A stretch of DNA of 64,000 nt. It comes from Persicaria tinctoria. Taxonomy: Eukaryota > Streptophyta > Magnoliopsida > Caryophyllales > Polygonaceae. The stretch spans positions 32,122,467 to 32,186,466 of the forward strand of contig JBANSL010000004.1 of assembly GCA_037127255.1 (NCBI GenBank), given 5' to 3'. Each line of letters opens with the position of its first letter. Position 1 is the first letter of the stretch. Of this stretch, positions 33,548 through 43,808 are shown piece after piece. The position numbers were made by a program, and so were the translations under genes. Under the pieces are notes generated by a model. It was given only the letters and a program-made list of their open reading frames with translations, was not told the origin of the DNA and ran no database searches.

Positions 33548-34346
33548 TGACAAGAGGAAAACCTGTCGTTGTTCTTGCCAAAGAATAATCAAACTCACAA
33601 CTAGTATAGTGTGTAAGCAAGAGATCGATCCACAGGAAAATCTATTCAATTCAAGTATAATTCTAATCGCTCATCCTCAACGACGCTCTCAACAATAGAA
33701 TAAAGTGCATAAGGTAAGTGGTAGAATAAGCTAGAAAAGTCTTATAAAAGCCTCCAAGAGTCGGCCAATAAAATAAACTAAAACCCTAATTAAATTCCAA
33801 TTATGAATCGGTGTTTCTGCGAAGGCCGCGGGGCGGCCGGCGATCAGCGAAATCCGTCGTCAGAGCTTTGAGCCGCGGGGCGGCTAGCTTGGCCGCGGGG
33901 CGGTTTTTACTGTTCACATTGATTTTTCCTCTTCGAATTTGGTCTCGATGTCAACATGAAAGTTGTAGGTCTCGAAGAGAGCTTTCCAACGCATGGTTAT
34001 AATAGTCAATCGGACCACTGAGGCCTCCAGAAAGTGCGAAACAAGTTCAGCATGTCTGGCGACAACTTTTGCTGACTTTTGCTGACTTGTTATTCACTTA
34101 GGCTCTCGAAATTCGACTCCGCTTCCGTGTTCTTCACTTTTCTTCCTCAACTTGAATCTTCCTTCATCCAAGTGTCTCCTCATTCCTCGTCGGATCCACA
34201 TTTACCTGAAATTAACCATAAAATTGCATAGATTCTGACTCTTCCAACACCACCGATAAACATGTAATTATAACTAAAATATGCACTATTCACAACTAAA
34301 CTATGTTAAATGTAATCTATAATGCAACACTAAATATGCTCTATCA
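33548..34346 (-). repeat. 3' LTR of E with internal deletion
   Basis: 799 bases versus 1430 in the 5' LTR. The missing part lies between two copies of GCTCAT (ends at 37304 and 37924 in the other LTR), leaving one copy. A GC-rich block of GCCGCGGGGCGG units is at 33825-33905 and a hairpin module at about 33945-34009. Confidence 0.85.
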
Positions 34347-35810
34347 AATTCCCCCACACTTGAACCCTTGTTTGTCCTCAAGCAATAGAAAACTCAACTC
34401 TACAGCCCCATAGAATAGCAATTCATGTATCCACACCTCAATTCTCTTTTAAGTGCAGGAAAGCTAGTAAACATAATAGACTAACAACATCATAGCAAAT
34501 AATTGCAATAATCAATGAAATCAGGCAACCATATCCATTCTAGACCTCACAAGAAATATGTGTTTCACTCTCGCTCAAATGTTTAAGGTTAAATGTTTAC
34601 GCTCAAAACTCAATCTTAGAAAACTTAGATACAATAGCCTTGCATCAGTGTTCTAATTCTCCACCGCTGGTGACTCTAAACACAACAAAAATCATGAGGT
34701 CTTTTAATTGGGTTGTAATGGGGCCAAGGTAGAACATATAAGGTATGGAACAATTTTGGTCATGTGGTGCTCATAATCCGGGAACTAAGGAAGCAACCAA
34801 ATCATAAAACCACTCATAAATTCCTCATAATATATCTCTATAATGTCATACAACACCAATATCAAGTATAAAACTTTACAAACCATACTTAAGTCATTTC
34901 TATATTCTTTTTGTTTCTTTTTTTTCTTTTTTTTTCCTTTTTCTTTTTTTTTTCATTCATGCTATATCAAATGATTTTTCTTGACTTTTGCCCCTGAATG
35001 AAATTTATTCTCCTTAGGCCCCAAATAATGAATGTACTAGCAAGAATCAAACATCTCATAAAGATACCCCAAACATACAATCCACCACTAAAACCAAAAT
35101 CCACAATATAAATATTCACCAACCATTCCTAATTCCCGGATGGGGTCAGGCTATCATTGGCTATGGAAAAATCTTGTGGAGCTACAAAAGAATAGGCAAT
35201 AAGGCTCAGAATTGGCTTCAAGCATAAGATAATATGTAAGGTGGGAATAGAGTCAAATAGGGATAATAAAGGTGCCTCAATCATGTTTAAGTCATGTGCA
35301 GAAATCATAATATGCAGCCTTGAAAAAGATATCTAAATGCAAGCCAAAGAGGAAGCAATTGAAGAGAGTACACTCAACAAGCAAGAGGACTAAATCAAGT
35401 GCAGTCCTGAATAGGCCAAAATAAGCTCACCAGGTCATGTCTAAAACTTCAAGATCACCCAAAATTCCAAGATCTTACGTGCTCAATCATTAACCAATCA
35501 TGTTCGCCAAATAGTATAGAAAACATATATCAAAGGTTTCAACAATCCACGCACATCATGGGGCATAAATCTCAATAGATAGAATAGAGGACAAACAACA
35601 TCCATATGGGGAAATAAGACCTAATCCTAACAATGCAATTTATAAATAACTGATTTTTATTTTTATTTATTTTTTTGGGATTTTTTTTAAAGACTGGCAT
35701 ATTGATAAGCAATTTAAATTAAAACAAAAATAAAAATGCAAACTAAAAATAAACATGCAATCCTATCATACCATGAGATTCTCCCCCCCACGCTTAAATC
35801 CGGCATTGTC
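34347..35810 (-). other. 3' non-coding block of E with two polypurine-tract-like motifs
   Basis: On the - strand, GGATTTAAGCGTGGGGGGGA (about 35785-35804) and TTCAAGTGTGGGGGAATT (34347-34364) bound the block. Shared boxes with F and H include GCCCCATTACAACCC (near 34721), the CCCGGATTATGAGCACCAC box (near 34765) and the ATCCGGGAATTAGG box (near 35137). A poly-T/C run at 34905-34960 appears as an A-rich tract at the same place in H. Confidence 0.65.
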
Positions 35811-36451
35811 CTCAATGACATAAAAGACAACAAAAGATAAAAATATGAAGGAAAGAAAGAAAAACTGACTTGTTCACTGCGGTGACGGAAAGTGAGGAAA
35901 GGGAACATTTCAGTCCTATCAGAGGCCGTAGGGCGGCCTGTGAAATTAATCTCCTCCGCTGCTTTCTCTTCGATGCCTTTTCTCCCTGCAGTGTTAGCTC
36001 CCCTGATGCGGATCAAGATGGCCTTTTGTGGGTCAAACAATGATTTTGATCCAGGCGAGCTCTCAAGAACGATTTGAGGGTCATTGATGGCAAAGAAGGT
36101 CTTCCTCAAGAGAAAGAAGAAGGCACCACCATGGATTAAGGAAAATATATTATTTAATTATTATTATTATTATTTTTAGTTATTGCCATATTTAGTAACT
36201 CCTATGTGGTTGGAGCTATTTATGGAATGCCTTATTTTTAGAAATACTTAGTTAGGTGAATAAATGTGGAAAAGGAAAGTTTATCTCTTCTAGATATTTT
36301 CCTTGACCACTAAGTAGGAATATTTATCTAGGATTTAGTATTTGTTTATCTAAGCCAAAACTCTATCTTTTGCACAAGATAGAATTGATTAATCAGACAT
36401 AGTCAAAGCCCTCCGTAACCTATCAAACTCTTGTGCGCAACTACCAAACAA
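35811..36451 (-). other. E interior, unassigned
   Basis: One frame of 131 residues (35714-36109) overlaps the polypurine-like motif and has no recognised domain. The rest is AT-rich and unassigned. Confidence 0.35.
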
Positions 36452-37068
36452 TCATGCGCTACATACAAATAAATTGAAACGAAATAATAAAGATTGTAAC
36501 AGTTGTTTCGACTTATCGTATGCCTCAGCTTGAGTACCCACAGAGGGTATATAATACCACCAATTCAGTTCTATTGGTGGCTTGTCAAAGTAGCAGTCAA
36601 ATGGATCAATGTATTCATCAATATTCTCTCTAGTGCAGAAGGTAACTTTTACTGGCTCTGTAGCCTCAGCAATAGGCTCTAGATCTGATTCATCAATGGG
36701 CGGGCTAGAGATGATCTCGTTAGATGGATTGTTTTCTATCTTCTCAGTGGGATTTTCCACAATGACCTCAAGAGGTGCAACAGATGTCTCAACGATTTGA
36801 GATACAGGAGGAAGTGACTCATTCTGCGCACATTGATAATTCATGTAGCAGAAAAAATCCCACATCTCTAGGAGTCCCATATCTAACAAACCTCCATAAC
36901 TCATTTGCTCAGGCTCCGTGTGTCAGCAGTCATACCATCAAAGATACATAGAAGCACTTCCCTTGTACTAGCTTGATAACCCCATTAACAAAGATCGTTA
37001 ATGTACTCATGCAGTCTGATGAAGTATTGATGAAAACTCTCTCCATGTAACTCCAATAACCTCACCAT
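36452..37068 (-). pseudogene. Gag-like ORF of E, broken
   Basis: From ATG at 37068: LHGESFHQYFIRLHEYIND, then a stop, WGYQASTREVLLCIFDGMT, and after a one-base shift WDFFCYMNYQ and a long acidic tail. The same order occurs in the ORF of F (GENFHQYFSRLHEYVDDLG, WDFFCYMDYHV). The first part resembles the SFxxYxxRxxELLxxCPxHG section of Athila Gag. Inferred role: RNA-binding or capsid-like protein of a non-autonomous family. Confidence 0.55.
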
Positions 37069-37155
37069 CAACATATGTTAGTAGCAAGAGTGCAGAACAT
37101 GTATGTGGTCCACACTAAGGTTAGCGATTAAACAACAGAGGAATTTAATAAGATT

Positions 37156-37173
37156 TCCCCGGCAACGGCGCCA
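37156..37173 (-). other. Primer binding site of E (tRNA-Asp type)
   Basis: On the - strand TGGCGCCGTTGCCGGGGA, four bases after the 5' LTR end. Confidence 0.85.
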
Positions 37174-37177
37174 AATT

Positions 37178-38607
37178 TGACAAGAGGAAAACCTGTCGTT
37201 GTTCTTGCCAAAGAATAATCAAACTCACAACTAGTATAGTGTGTAATGAAGAGATCGATCCACAGGGAAATCTATTCAATTCAAGTGTAATTCTAATCGC
37301 TCATAGAGAATATGAGAGTTTTTGGTGTGTAAAAGGTCCGCCTTTTATCAAAGCAGAAGTAAGCAAACAAAGTAAATAGATTGTAGAATGCAGTGGAGAG
37401 AAATAGGTTCACCTACAATTTATCACTTCGATATATGAATTCGATCCTTGTTTCAGCCTCTAGTTCTTGTCTTTTCCTATCAATGTCCTTGTCCAGATCT
37501 TATGTAAATTACTAGTCCTACGAGTCCTAGAAACCCTTTTCTCTAAATAACCCTAACACGGTTAAGATTCAACCGAGAGATAGCATTAAGAATATGAATT
37601 AACCAAGGTACATGCAATATCAAACTACGAGTCGATATTTAACATATATTCAATTTCCTACACCTCCAATTAGTCCAACGAGTCCTAAAGGGATATGATT
37701 GCCACTTGGGTTAAGGTTCGCTACGAGGAATCTACAAAACCCTAGCAATTAAATGAATCTACTCTAACTAGTCAGCCAGGCGAGAGAGAATAAAACACAT
37801 CCAAGCAAGTAAGCACAAAGAAGTCAAAACATTGCAATAGGAATAAGAACTAGATTAAGAAACTCACAATTCAACAATCAAAGATCCAAACTGTAGGCGA
37901 AACCTTGAGAGTTTAGTTGCTCATGCTCAACGACGCTCTCAACAATGGAATAAAGTGCATAAGGTAAGTGGTAGAATAAACTAGAAAAGTCTTATAAAAG
38001 CCTCCAAGAGTCGGCCAATAAAATAAACTAAAACCCTAATTAAATTCCAATTCTGAATCGGCGTTTCTGCGAAGGTCGCGGGGCACCCAACCCAGGTCGC
38101 GGGGCGGCCGGCGATCAGCGAAATCCGTCGTCAGAGCTCCGAGTCGTGGGGCGGCTAGCTTGGTCGCGGGGTGGCTTTTACTGTTCACAGCGATTTGTCC
38201 TCTTCAAATTTGGTCTCGATGTCAACACGAAAGTTGTAGGTCTCGAAGAGAGCTTTCCAACGCATGGTTATAATAGTCAATCGAACCATCGAGGCCTCCA
38301 GAAAATGAGAAACAAGTTCAGCGTGTCTGGCGACAGCTTTTGCTGACTTGTTATTCACTTAGGCTCTCGAAATTCGACTCCGCTTCTGTGTTCTTCACTT
38401 TTCTTCCTCAACTTGAATCTTCCTTCATCCAAGAGTCTCCTCAATCCTCGTCGGATCCACATTTACCTGAAATTAACCATAAAATTGCATAGATTCCTAC
38501 TCTTCCAACACCACCGGTAAACATGTAATTATAACTAAAATATGCACTATTCACAACTAAACTATGCTAAATGTAATCTATAATGCAACACTAAATATGC
38601 TCTATGA
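37178..38607 (-). repeat. 5' LTR of element E
   Basis: Full-length LTR of 1430 bases. GC-rich GGTCGCGGGGCGGCC units lie at 38065-38170, a hairpin module at about 38215-38280, and a TTTTATAA promoter-like box near 37995. Confidence 0.85.
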
Positions 38608-38748
38608 AAGGCGTTCTGGTTAGTCTAAGCCGTCAAACTAAGGTGGTTGACCAGAACGGCGCATACACCTGTAAAGTAACTCAAAGCAGACGTGAGATTT
38701 TAACTACCTAAGGCGCGAATGATTGCTTCCCCGGCAACGGCGCCAATT
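38608..38748 (-). other. Leader and primer site of element C
   Basis: The primer site (38728-38745) is identical to that of A, three bases from the LTR end. The leader matches A 1725-1860 (GCGCCGTTCTGGTCAACCAC in both). It ends at the E insertion with AAGGC. Confidence 0.82.
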
Positions 38749-40281
38749 TGTTGATAGGAGGAAATCGAGATGCAAATTAAATACGTTAAAAATAAATCAA
38801 AGAAAACCAGATTCCGTCCCTTGCAAATAATTGCAAGACCTCCTCCTGATGCAATAGTGGCAAGTCAGGATCGATCCACGAGGAAATGTGTCAGCGGATC
38901 CTAGGCAGCGGATGAATCTCACGGTAGAAGTCGACCACAAATCCTCGATCTCGACTAGGGTTAGTCGACAGAAGATCGGACAAGTCGAACAAGGCATGCA
39001 GCAGGCTACGACTTTGGTCGATATCGAGCAGGCTCTACTTGATATTGAGTAAACTTGTCGATGTCGATGAAGGCTTTGTTGAGTACCTGGACAGGAGAAG
39101 CTACGGCAATCTGGGATCGGGGATCAGTGCTAGATATCGACCAGAATTTGTCGATATCGAGGAAACAGAAACTTAAAAATGCAATAATGAAATAACACAG
39201 CTTGTGGGATTCTCGAAATAAACTTATGAAAGGAAACTTCCAGGATCGGGGTTTGCAACAACAATAACCAAACATGCATAAGGCAGGAATAAAACAGATA
39301 ATTATGTAAATCGCATCGAAGGACCAAGCTTTCGCCTTTTCCAACAATTAGACAACTCTTTCAAGAAACCCTAATTGTATCTACCGATTTTATGTTTACA
39401 ATCCAAGTTGTTAGCATGGACCTCCATTAGATGGGTAATAAACATATAATAAGTAGCAGATGCTCAAAACATGATAAAAGTCAGATCTTTACCTCAAACA
39501 CGCAGGGCTATCGTTGGGCTTGCCCCAACCCTAGAAGTGAGTGAACTACTCGCGCTTCGTCGCAATCTCATACATCATTGATGGGAAATAAACTACTTGC
39601 ATTAAACCAAACTGAAGAAAGTACAAACCGAACAAAGCCATATCACTTCGCTCCTTTACTCCACTCGGCCTCTCTTTCTCTCTCTACTACTACTTCTCCT
39701 ACTGAAATTGAATGAATAGAAATCAGCCCCTAAGGCTTTATTTATAGGCTTCTAATCCTTGCTAATCAAGGATAGAAATCTCTATCTATATCTAAAGATA
39801 AAACATTAATAAAAGGAACATTTATCTTTAAAAAGGAAATATATCTAAAAGGCTAAATATCTTCAAGTGTGGATAAATCTTCTTCTCCATGGATGGATCT
39901 TGATAGACTTGATAGATCTCGGATATAATCGGATTCCTTTCGTCCCAAGCAAGCCCAAACCGTGTCGGACAGCTCACCGCGTAACGCGGTCCAGGATAGC
40001 GCTCCTCGATATCGAGTAAACTACTCGATATCGAGTAACCTTGGCGTCGACTTCAGCTGGCTTGGCGTTGTCGAGTAACTGGTTCTCGATCTAGCTCGGA
40101 CAGGTGGTGCTGGGCTTGTCGATATCGAGCAAAGTCCTCGATATCGAGTAGATGCTTCTGGGCATGTTTAGTCTTTGGCTTCTCGATTCGGCGCTGCTTC
40201 CTCAATTCCGGGCATGGCTTCAGGGTGTTGTCGATATCGAGTAAACTACTCAATATCGAGTAAAGCTCCGGAGTCGGGTTG
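38749..40281 (-). repeat. 5' LTR of C, downstream part
   Basis: Colinear with 19220-20715. A TATA box (TATTTATA on +) is at 39739-39746. TCGATATCGA copies are clustered at 40005-40265. It is interrupted at GGTTG by element F; the rest is at 53771-54071. Confidence 0.87.
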
Positions 40282-41724
40282 TGATAGCATGCATTTAGGT
40301 AGGCAAAATAGGTTGCATTTAGCTCAGTTAAGATGCATATCATGCATGATTTAAGTAGAATTTGCATATTTGCTTTCAATGTTGGTGGAGTCGGAATCTA
40401 CACGTTTTTATTGATTATTTTAGGTAACTGTGGATCCGAGAAGGATAAATGGGTTGATAACGCATTGGATGAGAATGTCTAGTTGATCAAAGAAGTTTAC
40501 ATGAAGATCTCAAGAGGTCCTGAGAAGAAGAAACGAACCTAAACGAAGAACAAGTCTGCAGAAGTTGTCGCCAGACATGCTGAACTTGTTTTGAACTTTC
40601 TGGAGGCCTCGGTTGTCCGATCGACTACTATAACCATGCGTTGGAAAGCTCTTTCAGAGAGCTACAATTTTTATGTTGACGTCGAGAGCTGATTCAAGAC
40701 GGATTTTCCGTGAAAGACCAATGCAGCGGCCGCCGCATGGTGTGCAGCGGCCGCCGCCAGAGACGTTGCAAAAAAGAATACTGATGTTGCGGCCGCTGCA
40801 TACATGCGGCGGCCGCCGCATCTGCCGACAGCGTTTATACGCTGCGTTTTGTTTAAATTAAACCCTAGAACCTTTTGATTTCTTTTATGGCCGACTTTGA
40901 TGTTTTAAAAGGCCATGTTTTATATTATTTTCACAACTTCTATTCTACTCTTTCATTCATAAAACAACAGGAGAGAGAGAGAGAGAGCGATGTTCGCCAT
41001 GGACGGCTAAATTCTCTTCGTTCTACTCGCAATTTGAAGCTTTATTTGGATTGATTGTGAGTTTCTGAATCTTGTTCCTTATTTCCTATATTGAATGCTT
41101 CAACTTCTTTGTGCTTGATTGTTTATTGTTTTGTTCTATCTTGTCTGGCCAACTTGTTAGATCAATTCAATTGCTAGGGTTTTGTAGATTCCTGATTGCG
41201 AACCTTAACCCAAGTAGCAAACTTATCCCTTTAGAGCTGATTGAACTAATTGGATGGGTAGGAAGTTGGATGTGTTGTTAAATCCTTCTTTAGGGACTGC
41301 AAATACCTTGGTTAATCTCTGAACTTAAAGCTATCAATTGGGTTAAATCCTTCTTTAGGGACTGTTCGATTGATAAGGGTTTCTAGGACTGATTGGACTA
41401 GTAACTATATTAGGCCGGGACAAGGGCATTCATAGGAAGACTAAAAGGACAAGAGGAAGTTACAATATCAATTCAACCAAATAAAGTGGATAGTTGTAGG
41501 TAGATCGGTCTTCTCTAAATTGTTTTGTATCAATCTATTTATAGTTTATTTTGGTTTCTTTCTTGTTTCAATCATCCAAAAACCCCCTTTCACTAATTGG
41601 TAAATACACTTTGCAAAGGAATACTTGATTCTCTGTGGGATCGACCTCTTACTTGCTTGCTATACTAGTTTGTAGGTTTGAGTTTTATTTTGATACGGTT
41701 TATGCGACTAAAAATCGCTCATCA
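40282..41724 (+). repeat. 5' LTR of element F
   Basis: Starts TGATAGCATGCATTTAGG and ends AATCGCTCATCA. GC-rich block of GCGGCCGCCGC units at 40725-40825, hairpin module at 40628-40680, GA-repeat at 40970-40988. The second copy lacks about 94 bases near 41020-41110. Confidence 0.88.
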
Positions 41725-41727
41725 AAT

Positions 41728-41745
41728 TGGCGCCGTTGCCGGGGA
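41728..41745 (+). other. Primer binding site of F (tRNA-Asp type)
   Basis: TGGCGCCGTTGCCGGGGA, three bases after the 5' LTR. Confidence 0.87.
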
Positions 41746-41855
41746 ATCAAAGTTTATTTCTTTGTTTTGTGTATTTATTGATTTTTGTGCATATATCTAA
41801 CTTTGTTGTGAGCCTATCTTACGGTTCACAACGCCCTTACTACTAACTTTTTAAG

Positions 41856-42749
41856 ATGTTGAGATTAGCGCAGTTCGAAGGTGAGAATTTTCACCAATAC
41901 TTCAGTAGATTGCATGAGTATGTTGACGACCTTGGTTCATGGGGTTATCAATTCAGCATCCGAGATATGATTTTGTGCATAATTGATGGGATGACTGTTG
42001 AGACACGAGCGCTTTCTGAGCACATGAGTAACGAAGGCCTGAAACGGTTAGGAGGATTGTTGGGGTTGTGGGATTTTTTCTGCTATATGGATTACCATGT
42101 TTCACATGAAGTCTTGCTCGCTACGTCTTCTCCGCCGATGGAGGACTCTGTCACACACCTGGAGGATCCATTGGACACTCTTACTCAAGTGGTGCAGCAG
42201 TTAGAGGAGGGAAAAATGAGTCGAATCGGAAAATTGGAGGAACAACTGAGCCGCTGTAAAAACTTGGAGGAACAGATGATCCAACTCATTCAAGTGTTAA
42301 GTGCAAAAGGTGAGAAAGGAAGGAGCTTCGAAGAAGAAGATGGAAATAGGACAGAGGGTGAAAAATCTGAGGACGGCGATCGCCGCAGTGCTACTAACGA
42401 GCCCCCATTGTTGTCTTCTTCTCTTGATTCTCAACAACCAGTCCTACGACCCCTCAAGGCTTTAAAGGATGCAAGAGTGGAAGATCCTATCGAAGTCATT
42501 GTGCTGAATTCATTCCCTCCTATGTGGTTTCAACATGACAATGACATGCCGAATGAGGAGGAATTGGTTACAGACAACGATAGTGTCTTCGACGATGGAG
42601 GAGAGAGTCTAGTGTTTCCTGACTTGGAATATCATGAGTCGACGCATGAGGTTACATGTGATGTGTCTCCTACTCCATCTGCATCATCCATTCTGCGCTC
42701 GTCCATTGATGAACCAGGCCCAGCTCCGTCAGTATATTCCCGACCCTAG
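41856..42749 (+). CDS. Gag-like ORF of F, 297 aa, fused end
   Basis: Open frame. Residues 1-70 (GENFHQYFSRLHEYVDDLG, IRDMILCIIDGMTVETRALS, WDFFCYMDYHV) are shared with E and resemble part of Athila Gag. Residues about 110-150 look like a coiled coil (QLEEGKMSRIGKLEEQLS). Then comes an acidic, low-complexity tail. The last ten or so codons read in the wrong frame into fragment J, so the true end is lost. No zinc knuckle is seen. Probably a capsid-like helper of a non-autonomous family; function unproven. Confidence 0.55.
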   Translation: MLRLAQFEGENFHQYFSRLHEYVDDLGSWGYQFSIRDMILCIIDGMTVETRALSEHMSNEGLKRLGGLLGLWDFFCYMDYHVSHEVLLATSSPPMEDSVTHLEDPLDTLTQVVQQLEEGKMSRIGKLEEQLSRCKNLEEQMIQLIQVLSAKGEKGRSFEEEDGNRTEGEKSEDGDRRSATNEPPLLSSSLDSQQPVLRPLKALKDARVEDPIEVIVLNSFPPMWFQHDNDMPNEEELVTDNDSVFDDGGESLVFPDLEYHESTHEVTCDVSPTPSASSILRSSIDEPGPAPSVYSRP

Positions 42750-43017
42750 TCATGTCCTTGACCACTCAGACCTTCACATTGAGCCTGACCATACCTTTGT
42801 AGAGCGTCCGGTGAGGGTCCTTGATCGTCGTGTCAAGAAGCTTAGGAACAGGGAGGTTCCTTTGCTTCTGGTTCAGTGGTCTAGGAGGAGCCCTGAGGAG
42901 GCCACCTGGGAGACCGAGGAGAGCATTCGAGCTAGCTATGGAGATGTCTTAGATGAGCTACTTGCGTCCTATGTTGAGCCGAGCGTAGACATTACCTTGA
43001 CCTCTCGAGTGCGGTGA
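42720..43017 (+). pseudogene. Pol C-terminus with chromodomain (J)
   Basis: Reads RPVRVLDRRVKKLRNREVPL, VQWSRRSPEEATWETEE, a chromodomain-type module that in Tekay/Del elements steers integration to chromatin marks. Typical preceding motif YIPDPSHVLD. The frame is open to TGA at 43015; everything upstream is missing. Confidence 0.82.
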
Positions 43018-43808
43018 GTATGCCTAGTTAGTTGGTTGGGATTGGTTAGTGGTATCTCCTTGATTTGTGTGCTTATACGTGGTAGTTATGTGCAGATCCT
43101 TGGTGATATGATGTGATGAGCCTCGATGATATGATGATGTGCTAGATATTATGGTATGTGACTGTCTTTGACATGCTATAATCTCCTGCTTATCTTGAGT
43201 ATATGATCACTCTTCTATATCCATGATGCCTAATATTAGAAATGCTAGAGATTGAAATGTGGAATTATGATTTGACTCGGAACCTAGGAAGAGAATGTGG
43301 GATTAGCCTTTAGAGGTGGATGTAGAATGATTGGGAAATTGGGAAGTTTGGGAATGCCTTGTTTAATGTCAAAAAAAAAAAAAAAAGAAAAAAGAAAAAA
43401 AAAAAAAAAAAAAAAGAATATCAAATGGTGATTTAAAAAGGGACATAGATTTTGAGAAAACTATTCCAACCCGAGCTTTCATTATGACGCCCCACGAAGT
43501 GGATACAAGCATGTATGGGGGCACCTGTAGATCGCTTGCTAAGACCTAGCGGAGATGTCATGATGGTTTTGAGTTATGGTATGCCTGAGGAGTCGGAGTG
43601 GGGTGTGGTAGGGGCCCCTACCACATCCTTACTACGACCGATTGGGAGTATTATGATCATGACGACGGTACTGTGAGATCTCATGGGGGCACTTATGAGG
43701 TACTTACGGGATCGATGACGTGATCCTTGGACTCACCAATTCCAACTTCATCCCCACTTTAGAATGATTTTAGTCTCGGGGACGAGACTTGTTTTTAGAG
43801 GTGGATGA
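43018..43808 (+). other. 3' untranslated region of J
   Basis: Non-coding. An A-rich tract at 43371-43420 and a polypurine-like GTTTTTAGAGGTGGATGA before the LTR. Confidence 0.55.

Larger units (their letters stand above)
33548..38607 (-). mobile_element. Element E: non-autonomous LTR element, TSD AAGGC
   Basis: LTRs at 33548-34346 and 37178-38607 share the ends TGATAGAG...CTTGTCA and are flanked by AAGGC (33543-33547 and 38608-38612). The primer site is tRNA-Asp type at 37156-37173. The interior has a broken Gag-like ORF and a long 3' block, and no enzymes. It is inserted in the leader of C; removing it restores the A-like leader. The 3' LTR lacks about 620 bases present in the 5' LTR. Confidence 0.9.

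Noticed and set aside
33825..33905. CRISPR-like array from GC-rich repeats in the LTRs
   Set aside because: Units are irregular, spacers absent, and the DNA is plant nuclear; these are LTR short repeats.
36452..36904. Envelope-like gene in element E
   Set aside because: No signal peptide or membrane segment; the order of motifs matches the Gag-like ORF of F instead.
40673..40861. 62-residue frame repeated at 48134-48322
   Set aside because: It lies across the GC-rich block of the F LTR and is duplicated with the LTR; no protein sign.
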